From Epichloe hybrida (lineage: Eukaryota > Ascomycota > Sordariomycetes > Hypocreales > Clavicipitaceae), in contig JAFEKR010000006.1 in NCBI GenBank assembly GCA_019022495.1, positions 806,001 through 870,000 of the forward strand: a stretch of DNA of 64,000 nt, read 5' to 3'. The notes under the pieces were generated by a model. It saw nothing but the letters and a program-made list of their open reading frames with translations, was not told the origin of the DNA and searched no databases. Below, piece by piece: positions 11,401 through 22,900 of the stretch (within the stretch, counting starts at the first letter, position 1; each line of letters opens with the position of its first letter). The position numbers and the translations under genes are program-made.

Positions 11401-11980
11401 TACTAGTGAAAGTCTAGTAATAAAATCCATTAATAATTCTTAAAAAGGGCGATTAGGCACTAGTAATATAGCTAGCTTACTATATAGTTTATAATGCCTT
11501 AGTTTTAAAGTCTAATAATTTATATAAGTGCTAATATACACCTTTATATCTTTCTTTATTATTAGCTAATAATATTAGTTTATAATCTAATAAAGAGTTT
11601 TACTTACTCCTTAGTGCCTAGTAGTAAGGTTATTATAAGTTAGTAATAAAATTTCTTTTCTTATACCTAGAGGAATAAAAATATAATTCTTAAATATTAA
11701 TAGCTTAGAGAGTCTAATTAACTATATCTAGGACATAGCTAAATCGCCGCTTTTAAGTAACTTTAATTAACCTATAGTAAAGTTATTACCTTACTATACT
11801 TTATATAATAAGACTTAAATTAGGGGTTTTAATTCTAAACTCTTTTCTAAAAAGTTAGAGTTAAACTTAGGAGAGGTTCTTTAAACAAATTAGATTCTAG
11901 CTATAATATCTCTATAAGTGATTAGTTTAATAGATACTTCTAGTCTTATAAGGACATAGATAAGTAATGTTTTTAAGGGG
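8179..11980 (-). mobile_element. Gypsy A, left copy: Ty3/Gypsy fragment with 3' LTR, RIP-degraded
   Basis: This is the reverse complement of the Gypsy A right copy, including the 275-bp LTR at 8179-8453 that starts/ends TGTCACGG on this strand. A C/G-tract (the polypurine tract on the minus strand) adjoins the LTR at 8454-8459. Homology to the right copy stops at about 11980 in a GGGCGCCC palindrome, so the RNase H and upstream parts are missing. It keeps uninterrupted target sites for the three insertions in the right copy (8459-8463, 10761-10765, 11166-11170). Differences from the right copy are nearly all transitions in both directions, so each copy was mutated independently. Confidence 0.85.
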
Positions 11981-13661
11981 CGCCCTCACTACTTAGGAAG
12001 CGCTAATTTTAGTGTATTTTAACTTACTTATATATCTTAGAGTGAAGATAGATATATCTAGATATATAATTAGGGCTATACTTATAATATTAGTGCTAGG
12101 TTACTAGCACCTAGTTATGTTTATATTAAGAAAGATAACTAATACTAAATTATAATATTTAATACCTAATAGTGAATTATTAGCTATCTAAGAGGCTTTT
12201 TACATATAGAGACACTATCTTACTTATTTAGCTTATATAATTAAAGTTATTATAGATTATTTAAACTATAAGTACCTTACTATAAAGCCTAAGCTTACTA
12301 GTAAGTAAGTAACTATGCTTAATAAGCTTTATCCTTTTAACTTTAAGATTATATATTATATAGGGAAATTAAATCTTACTAACTTACTTTTAAGAAGACT
12401 AGATTTTATAAGTAAGGTAAGGAAAGAGAAAGTAATAACTATATAACTTCTTACCTTTTTATCTAAATTTATAAATACTAAGAGATAGGAATACTATAGT
12501 AATATTATTAATGCTATAGGCTTTATAAAAACGTCACTTAATGTAACTAATAGTTAGTTATAATAACGCTGCAATAATACTACTAATATCTAGGGTTTTA
12601 AAAAATTATAACTTAACTATATTCCTAAAGAACCTAATAATCTAGATAATCTTAGAAGAGTTATATTAGTAAGGTTATTTAATACTTTTTATACTTCTAT
12701 TAATAAGTAATAAGCTAGCTATAGTAATACTATTAGTACCTAGCGTATGCATTGTTTATTGCTTAATTATTTTAATTTTCCTATTAGACTAGCTATTACT
12801 AATAGGGATAGACTAGCATAGGTTATTGCTAGTAAGTAATAAGGGCGCCCCTTAAAAACATTACTTATTATATCCCTATAAGACTAGAAGTATCTATTAA
12901 ACTAATTACTTATAGAGATATTATAGCTAGAATCTAATCTATTTAAAGAACCTCTTTTAAGTTTAACTCTAACTTTCTAGAAAAGAGCTTAGAATTAAAA
13001 CCCCTAATTTAAGTCTTATTATATAAAGCATAGTAAGGCAATAACTTTACTATAGCTTAATTAAAGTTACTTAAAAGTAGTAATTTAGCTATATCCTAGA
13101 TATAGTTAATTAGACTCTCTAAGCTATTAATATTTAAGAATTATATTTTTATTCCTCTAGGTATAAGAAAAGAAATTTTATTACTAACTTATAATAACCT
13201 TACTACTAGGCACTAAGGAGTAAGTAAAACTCTTTATTAAATTATAAACTAATATTATTAGCTAATAATAAAGAAAGATATAAAGGTATATATTAGCACT
13301 TATATAAATTATTAGACTTTAAAACTAAGGCATTATAAACCATATAGTAAGCTAGCTATATTACTAGTGCCTAATTGCCTCTTTTAAGAATTATTAATAG
13401 ATTTTATTACTAGACTTTTACTAGTGAAAGATTTAAATTAAACCTATAACGCAATTTTAGTTATTATTAACCGTTTCATAAAATATAGTATTTATATCCC
13501 TATTTTAACGTGACTAACTAGTGATAGGCTAGTAACTATGTTCTTAGAATATATTTTTAAAGACTATAAAGCCCTAGAAGGTATTATAATAGACTAAGGT
13601 TCTATATTTACTAGTGGTTTCTAGATAACTTTTTATTATCTTCTTATAATAAAGCAGCTAC

Positions 13662-14257
13662 TGTTACGTTACGAAATGTATGATAGAAAGAGTGTGAAAG
13701 TAGATGATTTATTTAACTAGCTAGAGGTCAGAGCTATTGTCTAATATAGGGGTTCTAGGTCACGTGCTAGCCACATCTGAGGTCTTGTGGCATTGACAGG
13801 CCATATCCTAAGGTGACAGGCAGAGGATTGTAAACAATTACATCTTGTAATTGTTCGTTTTTCTTAAATAATTAATATCTAACTTATAATTAAAGATATT
13901 ATCCTATAAATTACGTAATCTTATAGAGTAAAATTCTAAGATAAATACTATACAAAAAAGTGGGTCCAAAAGTGGGCCCTTCGTCCGTAATTAGAAATAC
14001 TAAAAACAATTACATTTTAGCAGTAAAAACAGGTAAAAATATTGTTTTCTAATTTACGGCCAAACGATCCACTTTTAGACCCACTTTTTTGTATAGTATT
14101 TATCTTAGAATTTTACTCTATAAGATTACGTAATTTATATGATAATATCTTTAATTATAAGCTAGATATAAAAATAAACAAAACAATTACAAACAATTAC
14201 AATTACATGAGTACAATTGCCTGGTGACAGGCTAACTGTCAATTCTAGCACGTAACA
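13662..14257. repeat. Left LTR of the young LTR element, split by a MITE
   Basis: It matches 16178-16362 at both ends. The match breaks at 13821/13822 and resumes at 14223 because of the nested MITE. Confidence 0.88.
13822..14222. mobile_element. Mutator-like MITE (401 bp) with long inverted repeats and 10-bp target duplication
   Basis: The element is flanked by a perfect 10-bp direct repeat GGTGACAGGC (13812-13821 and 14223-14232); the uninterrupted site is seen in the right LTR. Its two halves are imperfect inverted repeats of about 160 bp each, starting AG at both ends and sharing long stretches such as TAATTAAAGATATTATC. Target duplications of 9-11 bp with long terminal inverted repeats are the hallmark of Mutator-like elements. 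It has no coding capacity, so a transposase elsewhere would be needed. Confidence 0.82.
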
Positions 14258-14394
14258 AATGCGGGCACCACGGATAAAAGAGATAGCTGTCCCAGCTATC
14301 TAAGATCTAACGAATTTGCAACAAGCTAGGAAACAGGCTCTTGCGAGGGAATTCAGTTAGATAGATTATCATAGATCGTCAGGTCTGGCGGTCA

Positions 14395-15282
14395 TCAAAT
14401 CGGTCGTCGAATAGGTCGACGATTAGATTGATAATCCGAATCGCTATCAGATTCGTACGGATAGTCATATTGATCTAGCTGATAGATCTGATGATTGATA
14501 GCTTGGTTAGGCCACGAGCGTTGCAGAGGGTTAGGCAACGAGCTTTGCAGAGGGCGTTGCAAAGGGTTAGGCGACGAGCTTTGTAGAGGGTCAGGCAACA
14601 AGCGTTGCAAAAGACGAATTCGGTCAGGATGTTGAATTCGGTCAGGCTGTTGAATTGGCTGACGAATTTGCTGACGAATTTGCTGACAAATTTGCAAAGG
14701 GTCAGGCGACGAGCTTTGTAAAGGGTCAGGCAACAAGCGTTGCAAAGGACGAATTCGGTCAGGATGTTGAATTCGGTCAGGCTGTTGAATTGGCTGACGA
14801 ATTTGCTGACGAATTTGCTGACAGGCTAGCTGCCTTTGAAGGTCATTGCGCTCTTCAAAGACTTCCTTAACGAGGTCTTCAAGCTGTTGAAAGTCATCCT
14901 CTTCTATTGCTAGCTTCCGTTGAAGGTCCTGTATTTGCTGCTGTTGCCATTGAATTTGCTGTTGTTGCCGTTCAATCTGCTGCTGTAATTGCTGCTGCTG
15001 CCACAGATATCGGGTCCTTAGGTCCTGAAGGTCCCGCTGATGCTGCTCTTGCTGCCACTGGAATTGCTGCTGCAGTTGCTGTTAGACTTGCTGGTCTAGT
15101 TGTTATTGAATTTGTTGAAATTGCTGACTGGCTGGGCATAGGTCCTTAAGATGCTGAAAGACCTGATTTCTTGAAGGGAAGGTCTTCTGGCAGATGCCAC
15201 AGGTTCGGCGCTGACGATCTTGCTTGTAAAGCTGCTGTAATCGCTGTTGCTCACACTGATCTAGCTGGTGTAAGGGAATCAT
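14395..15282 (-). pseudogene. Degenerate zinc-finger/glutamine-rich coiled-coil ORF of the young LTR element
   Basis: Read from ATG at 15282, the frame encodes a short Cys-Cys-His-Cys motif (CGICQKTF, then HLKDLC). After it come a Q-rich heptad-like stretch (QQQIERQQQQIQWQQQ), an acidic helix (EEDDFQQLEDLVKEVFEERN), a twice-repeated Gln/Arg/Pro block (QQIRQQIRQPIQQPDRI) and a Ser/Asp-rich tail. Two in-frame TAA codons at about 15103 and 15082 look like CAA-to-TAA changes, so it is probably dead. I recall similar FPSRNQ..HL zinc-finger stretches in fungal LTR retroelement proteins, so a gag-like role is plausible but not shown. The last 116 codons are still open. Confidence 0.6.
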
Positions 15283-15365
15283 ATCTAGCGAGCTTTATTG
15301 GATCGGAATTGACGAATTTGTCAGATTTGACGGTCGGGTCGAAGGTCAACGAACGGATCGAAGGA

Positions 15366-15470
15366 AATCGAAGGTCGAAGAATCGAAGGTCGAAGAATCG
15401 AAGGTCGAAGAATCGAAGGTCGAAGAATCGAAGGTCGAAGAATCGAAGGTCGAAGAATCGAAGGTTGAAG
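15366..15470. repeat. 15-bp tandem repeat, seven units
   Basis: Seven head-to-tail copies of AATCGAAGGTCGAAG, the last with one change. They are followed to about 16030 by looser GAAGGTC/TTCAAATC and AACGAATC variants. The period is five codons, so one plus-strand frame repeats KNRRS. It lies upstream of the zinc-finger frame inside the young LTR element. Confidence 0.9.
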
Positions 15471-16177
15471 GTTGAAGGTCTTCAAAGGTCAAAGGTCTTC
15501 AAAGATCGAAGGTCTTCAAATCGAAGGTCGAAGGTCGAAGGTCGATCGAATTCGCACGATCAATTGAACGGATCGAAGGTCGAAGGTCTTCGAAGGTCTT
15601 CAAAGGTCGAAGGTCTTCAAATCGAAGGTCGAAAGTCGAAGGTCGAAGGTCTTCGAAGGTCGAAGAATCGAAGGTCTTCAAATCAACGGATCGAAGGTCT
15701 TCAAATCAACGGATTGAAGGTCTTTAAATCAACGGATCGAAGGTCTTCAAATCAACGGATCGAAGCAAATCGAAGGTCAACGAATCTAACGAGGTCGGAT
15801 TGAAAATCAACGAATCTAACGAATCAGAACGAAGGTTAACAGTTCTGATGGTTGGATTGAAGGTCAACGAATCTGACGATAGGCGCGATGCGATTGGATT
15901 GAAGTCAACGAATTGAAGGTCAACGAATCTGACGAGGTCGGATTGAAAATCAACGAATCTGACGATTAGAACGAAGGTCAACAGTTCTAACGGTCGGATC
16001 GAAGGTTAACGAATCTGACGATAGGCGCGATGCCTAGAGAGACTATTAGGCCTAGTAAAAGGGATAGCTTGGACAGGCTTGGTGGATTGGTTGACGAATT
16101 ATCAGTCGGTTTGGTGGCTTTTATTAGCAGTAAAAGCGCTTAAGGTGCGCAATAATCAGAGAGCAATTGCTACCACT

Positions 16178-16362
16178 TGTTACGATACGAAATGTATGAT
16201 AGAAAGAGTGTGAAGGTAGATGATTTATTTAACTAGCTAGAGGTCAGAGCTATTGTCTAATATAGGGGTTCTAGGTCACGTGCTAGCCACATCTGAGGTC
16301 TTGTGGCATTGACAGGCTATATCCTAAGGTGACAGGCTAACTGTCAATTCTAGCACGTAACA
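16178..16362. repeat. Right LTR of the young LTR element
   Basis: This intact 185-bp LTR runs from TGTTACG to CGTAACA and is followed by the GCTAC target duplication. It differs from the left LTR by only a few transitions. Confidence 0.88.
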
Positions 16363-16773
16363 GCTACTTAGCACTGCTTTTTACCCCTAGATAGATAGTT
16401 AAATAAAATATTTAAACTAGGTCTTAGAACATTATTTAAGGGCTTTTGCTTATACTAAATAGACTAATTAGGCGGATAACCTATTAATAGCGTAATTTAC
16501 ATATAATATAAGCAATTACTTAATACATAGCTATACACTAGTAAAGGCATTATAAGGTTATAATCCTAGAGGTCTGTAGTAAGTAATAGTAAATATCCCT
16601 TTAGTAAATAATTAAGCTAAAAGTAGGATTTTAGCACTAAGAGAGAAGTATACTATAATTAAGTAGCTTTTAAGTAACTTATAGACTTAGTATAAAAAAT
16701 ATTATAACTAGAAGAGAACTCTAATAAGGTTTAAAGTTAGTAACTATGTTTTATTATTAATAAAAAATATTAA

Positions 16774-17412
16774 TGTCAGGTGCGCGCGTGCGCGTGCGCG
16801 GGCGGGCCTGATAATCAATTGTAAGGTGCAATGCGAGCGAGAGCTAGCATTGGTGAATCTTTTAGTGGTTTAATGGCTTACCTGCATACCTTTAGGTTCT
16901 AACATTAATGCTAGCTCTTACAGGTCTTCTAGTGTGCTAGTCCTAGGTTTAAATCCTTATAGGTAAGGCATACGCTAGGTCCTAGGTTTAATTCCTATAG
17001 CTAGATTAACCTAATAGGTCTAGGTTTAAATTACTAGTAGCTTAGTAGCTTATATTAGGCTTATAGGGTAAGTACAGGCACACACCTATATAAGGTTACG
17101 TGCACTAAGTAATATATAGGCCTAGCTACTATGTATACTAGGCCTTAGGGGTTTATAATTAGTTAGTTATCTTAGAGGCCATGGATAACTAGGCCTAATT
17201 TAAGCTAAGGTTACGCACGTTACTAGCCGCTAGCTAGTGGGGCCCTTAGCTTAGGGTAAGCCTTATAAGGGAAGGGATAATTATTAGGTGCGCGCATGCG
17301 CGTGCGTAGGCAGGCCTAATAATCAATTATAAGGTGCAATGCGAGCGAGAGCTAGCATTAGTGAATCTTTTGGTGGTTCAATGGCTTACCCGCACACCTT
17401 CGGGTTCTGATA
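16774..17412 (+). mobile_element. TRIM (miniature LTR element), copy 1, TSD ATTAA
   Basis: The element is 639 bp with 131-bp terminal direct repeats (16774-16904 and 17282-17412), TG...CA type, flanked by ATTAA at 16769-16773 and 17413-17417; the empty site survives at 10761-10765. The terminal repeats start with a CG-rich alternating tract. The interior (about 377 bp) has no ORF and a purine tract (AAGGGAAGGG) before the right repeat. AATGCTAGCTCT at 16907-16918 is the reverse complement of AGAGCTAGCATT at 16840-16851 in the left repeat, as expected of Tf1-type self-priming. Three TAGGTTTAA stretches inside resemble eroded pol III B boxes. Copy 2 is at 42112-42744. Confidence 0.85.
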
Positions 17413-19717
17413 ATTAACCTAAGATACCCTAGTAAGAAGCTAGCTATAAAGTATTTAAGCCCTTATAAGATTAAAAAGGTAATTAGAAGTTATAGACTAG
17501 TGTATTAATTAAAATTACTACCTAGGACTTAATTATATAATATATTTAATATTACTAGTCTTAAACCTTTTAAAGGGGACCTAATTAATGTAAAAGATAT
17601 GCTCTTACTATAAGATACTATTAAAGATAATAAATAAGAGTTTAAAGTTAAGAGAATTATTTTATATTACTATAATAGAAGGCGTTATAAATATCTAGTT
17701 AAATAAAAGGGCTATAATGCTTTAGAGAATTCTTAGGTATTAAAAAGGGATTTTATTACTAGAGAAATTATTAATAACTATAAGTAATAGCTAAGTAGTA
17801 AAGTTAATATAAGGTAATTATATTTTATAACTTAATATACTAAAGATATTAGAAAATAAAGTTAATTTACTTAGATAACTTAAATAATCTATTATATAGC
17901 TACTAAGCACTTATCCCTTTATAATAGAGTTAGCCCCTAAGATTACTAGTCCCTTATTATTATTAGTAACTATAGAAGCTATAGAGAAAGAGGCCTTAGG
18001 AGTATCTTTATTATTAAAATCCCTCTCTTTATATATATAAACCTAAAGTATACTAAGGAGATTAATAAGACTAATATATTTAAGTAAATTAATAGTATTT
18101 AGTGTAAACTACTAGTAAGTTAGTTAAGTATTAGCTATATATATTAAGAAAGCTTACCTTTAGGATATTCTAGGCTATAAAGTAAAGGTAATTTATAATA
18201 TTAATCTAAGTCTCTAGATTTATAGTATTACTTAGTAGCACTATTATAGTATATTTATTATATTTTACCTTATAGGTAATATTAGTAAATATTTAAGCAT
18301 AGTAAATATAACTATACTTATTAGAATTTTTATAAACTAGGATAGTATTCTATAGCTTTTTCTTTGCTTTTATAATAGGCTAGTAATAAGTTAGTAGTAA
18401 TCTAGTGTCTAGGAAATAGGATTATACTTACTTTATTTTAATAGTAATAGCTACCTTTAGAAGTAGCTTTAATAAGTTTAAATAGCCTATTATAAAGCTA
18501 TATAATTTAAGCTAAAGTCTAGTAATATATTAGTAATAACTAGGTAAATTCTAGTTAAGAGAGATATACTATAATATAGTTTTTATTATTTTAGAAGTAA
18601 TAAGCATATTTTATTAAATAGCCTATTAAATATTAGCTATAAAGAAGCAGTAAGTAAGTAAAGAAGTTATACTTAAAGATTTATTATATTTAGCTAGGAA
18701 GGTTTTTTTATTAATAAGGTATCTTAAAATCTTATAAGTACTATTTTTTAGGAGGATATTTTATATTATTACTTACTAATAATAGTATATATATAAAATC
18801 TTTTTTAAAGTTATTTTACTAGTAGTAAGTTAGTAATAAAGACACTATAAGGATATAATAAACTTATAATAAGATTTTAAAAGAAGTTTACTTTTAAGGA
18901 GACTTTATAGGAGATTTCTTAGTTAATAGATTTTCTTAAGGTATTAATAAAGGTAAAGTTTAAGTATAAGACTTAGATATAGTAAACTAGCTATAAGTTA
19001 GCTATAATAGACTAAATAGGGAAGTTATACTAATAAGAGTATAAACTTATAAGCTAGATAAGGGTAAGAAACTAAGATAAATAAGGATAAATAATAATAA
19101 TAATTAGGGACTAAAAGAGGTTAGTAACTACTAAGTAATAGTAATAAGAGAGTTATTACTTAGCTAGTAAGGGTAACTTATAAGGTTAAGGGATATTATA
19201 AAAGAAAGGAAAAGTGTAAAAAGGGGGAAAAATTAGTCTCTTTTATATTAACCCTAGACCCCTTAAGTAATTTAACACACTACGTATAAGTAATTTATAA
19301 ATTATAATAATAACTATTAGCACTGCTAAACGCACATATGCCTAATAGCTACAAGCTTATAGTAATTATAACATAAGCCCTCTAGTTAAACTATTTAGAA
19401 CCCTAGCATTAAGTACCTTATTTATTTAACTAATTATAAAAATTAACACAGGTTATCTATATTATTTTTCTAGCTACATAATAGGCAATAATATTTGTTT
19501 TGCTATAGTAAAGCTATGTGTAAGCTGCTATTAAAACATTACTAACTATAATAAGGGGTTGTTTTTAATTAGTAATATTATTATTATTGTTTCTTTTTGT
19601 TTACCTACGCGTCCGGATATAAGGTACCTTATCTTATTTTTCCTTATAAAGCTTTAATATAGTAACTATACCCTAAGTAAGTAGCTTATTTTATAATTAA
19701 GGTTAATTATATATAAG

Positions 19718-19934
19718 TGTAAGGGCTTAGGCTTTGCCTAAGCATTGTTCGTATAGCAGTTAGAGAGGGGAGTGGTAAAAGCAGTTAGGGTAAGGAAAGG
19801 AGGCTTATATAAGTAGCTAAGGGGGTATAAGGGGCACTACTAGGGATAGCCTCTTACCCTTTCTCCTTTCTCCTTAAGTCTCTTAATACTATATTAACGC
19901 CCTATTATAATAGCCTAAGGGCTAGTCTATAATA
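19718..19934 (+). repeat. 5' LTR of Gypsy B
   Basis: This 217-bp LTR starts TGTAAGGG, and the terminal CA is mutated to TA. An 8-bp perfect hairpin (GCTTAGGC, loop TTT, GCCTAAGC) lies at 19725-19743 and is almost fully kept in the 3' LTR. Confidence 0.88.
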
Positions 19935-19999
19935 ATTAAGAGACTTCCTTTAGTCCTTTTTAATAACTACTAAAAGATATAATAGAAACACTAATAGAT

Positions 20000-22900
20000 A
20001 TATTTATAGATATAGCAAACACGCTCTAACTATAAGACTAACCTAGCTAAGGGATAATAACTCCCCTATCTAATGCTATAGCACTACTAGTAGCTTAATA
20101 AGCCTAATTTAAGACGCTTTAACTTATGCTTAATAAGTAAATAGTAGAACTTATATGCCTCTAATAATAAGTAGCTATAAGCACTATAGGACCCTTAACC
20201 TAACTACTTATTATAGCCTAGCCTAATACCCTAATAGTAAACCTTACTTTACCTCTTACCTCTAACCTAGTCTTAACTATACCTAGGGTAAAATAAAAAC
20301 CTATCCTTATAAGTAACTTATATAATAGTAATAAGGCCTTATTTACTATATAGAAGTTCCTAATAGAATATAAGCTATAGGTAAATAAGGACTTTATTAA
20401 AACTAATAAGAATAAGTAAATATTTATTTACTAAAACCTATCCTCTAAAGTCTAGTCCTAGGTAGCTACTTTCTTTAAATAGGGTAGTATTTATAATTTT
20501 AACCTAGCTAAATTCCTAGAATACCTTAGGTCTATGTTCTTTAATTTATATAGGTAGGAGATAGCCCTTATAGAACTTAACTAGATAAAATAGGGCCTAG
20601 GGGAGCTATTTTCTATATTCTTTATTTGCTTTATAAAGAAGCTCTTATTAGTAAGAGGGGATTATTAGGGGGATAATATAAAGCTAGTAAAGCTTTAATA
20701 AGCGCTTAATAATTGTTTAAGAGAAATTAGTATAGGCTAGGGTATTAGCTAAAGTATATAGTATATAGCTATTATATAGTATTATAAGATTATAGTTAAT
20801 ATTAAGGCCCTTACTATAGAGAATAAGTACTAGTCCTAATGTAAACTATAGCTAGCTAAACCTATACCTTAGACTAATTATAAGAGTAACACGCTAATAA
20901 CTAGGGTGTGTGTAATAAGGACTTAATTAGGAAAATAGAATAGGCTAGTTAAGAAGGAGAAGGGTCTAAAGCTAGCTATAGATATATAATAGGCTAAATA
21001 GGTATTAAAAGTAAAGTTAGCTAAATGCTATTAGAAAAGATACTACTTATAATATAAATCTAAGGATTACTATATTTAGGAGTATACCTTTCTCCTGCCC
21101 TATCCCCTATAGGTTAGTATTAACTTATATAAAGTAAATAAGGAAAGTGTAAATAAGGAGGTAAATATTCCCCCTATAGAAAATAAGTAGCCCTTAAGTA
21201 AAGCCTTATATAAGGGTAAGGAGGCTAACTATATACTATAATATAAGATAACTATTTAAGCTATATAGAGTTAGAGTAAGATATAGTATAATATATAGAC
21301 TAACTACTATTCTTAATTCCTATACTCTTTAATATATATTATTATATTAATATCTAGATTAATTATAGTTATAATTATTATAGTGCTATAAGTAAGTTAG
21401 TAGTAAAATAGTTTAGCCTAGAGCTTATATAGTTACTAAAGAGAAAGCGTGTCTAGACTATAATAGAAATAAAAAGGAGGGGAAAGAGAGTATAGGAGAA
21501 TACCTCCTTAATTACCTATATAGTACGCACTAGAATAGATATTAATAGCTAGGAGTTATTAGTGTATTTATATATTATCCTAGGCCTTATATAAGATATT
21601 ATACTTAGGATACTATAGCTAGAATATTATAATATAGTTATTTACGTAGCAAAATAGTAATTAGTTATTAGAGTAGTAAAGGGCTTATGTGTCTCTAAAG
21701 CCTTTACGCGTGAGGTAAAGACTCTAGTATAGAGGATTATTAGGTCCTTATATGCTATAGAAGCGCGCTAGGCACACTATAGGAGGGATACTTCTATGAT
21801 ATTTATTATTACAAGCCTTAGGGAGATAATAATAGTACTATAGATTATAGTGCCTAAGATAAAACCTAATAGCCTAGATATGTTAATATTACCTAAGGAG
21901 TTAGCTAACTTTACGGACTTTTTTAATAAGGCTAGAGCTAATAGCTTACCTCCTTATTAGGGGTCCCTTAATTACTATATATACTTATATAAGAATTAGG
22001 ATAGGTCTAAACTAACGCTCCCTTAGGGACTACTATATAATATACTAAGGGACTAGCTTCTAGAGGTTAGACGCTAGATTATAGACTTAATAAATAAGGG
22101 TTAAATCTATGCTAGCTTATTATTAGCTATAGCTTTAGTTCTCCTTATTAAAAAGGCTAATAAGGGTTAGCGTTTTTATGTAAACTACTACACTCTTAAT
22201 AAGATAATAGTATAGGATTACTATTCTCTCCTATTAATTAAGGAGACACTCTATTTCTTATTCTAGGTATGCTAGTTTATAAAGGTAAATATTTATATAG
22301 CGTTTTATAAGCTATAGATTACTAAGGGCTAGGAGCACTTAATAGCGTTTTAAACTAGGTTTAGGCTATTTAAGTAGCTAGTTTGCCCCTTTAGCCTAGC
22401 TAGCGCACTAGTAATGTTCTAATATTATATTAATAAGTCCTTAGGGGATGTATTAGGGGATTTTATTATAGTGTACTTAGATAATATCTTAGTTTACTTA
22501 GGGGGATTAAGGAAAGACTATATAGCTAAGGTTTAGGTAATATTAGGCTACCTAAGGGCTATAGGGTTATACTTAGACCTTAATAAGTCTATGTTTATAG
22601 TAAAGGAGGTTTAATACCTAGGATATATTATTATAGTAGGACATTTTATTTATCTAGATTTAGCAAAGGTTATAGCTATTAGGGAATAAGTAGCCCTAAT
22701 AAAACTTTAGGGGGTCTATAGCTTCCTAGGGTTTACTAACTTTTACTATGACTTTATTAGTAACTTTTTAGAAATAGTAACACTACTAATATAATTAACT
22801 AAGAGGAATTTCCCTTTTTAATAGGGGCTTAAAGAGAACAATGCCTTTAATAGGTTAAAAGACACCTTTATTACATACCTAATACTAGCATAATAGGATC

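Larger units (their letters stand above)
13662..16362 (-). mobile_element. Young non-autonomous LTR element with 185-bp LTRs
   Basis: Direct LTRs lie at 13662-14257 (185 bp once the nested MITE and its duplicated target are removed) and 16178-16362 (185 bp). They start TGTTACG and end CGTAACA. The 5-bp target duplication GCTAC lies at 13657-13661 and 16363-16367, and the empty site survives at 11166-11170. Unlike its surroundings it is GC-richer and keeps CpA/TpG, so it arrived after the main RIP episode or escaped it. The internal 1.9 kb has no pol; it holds a zinc-finger/coiled-coil frame on the minus strand and tandem repeats. Orientation is assigned from that frame and from a TGGTAGC primer-site-like start inside the right LTR on the minus strand. 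Confidence 0.88.

Noticed and set aside
15366..15470. CRISPR-like regular repeat array
   Set aside because: Units are contiguous 15-mers without spacers, inside an LTR element of a fungal genome; an ordinary tandem repeat.
15171..15803. 210-aa plus-strand ORF rich in KNRRS repeats
   Set aside because: It is a frame through the tandem repeats of the LTR element; the minus-strand zinc-finger frame is the better coding candidate.
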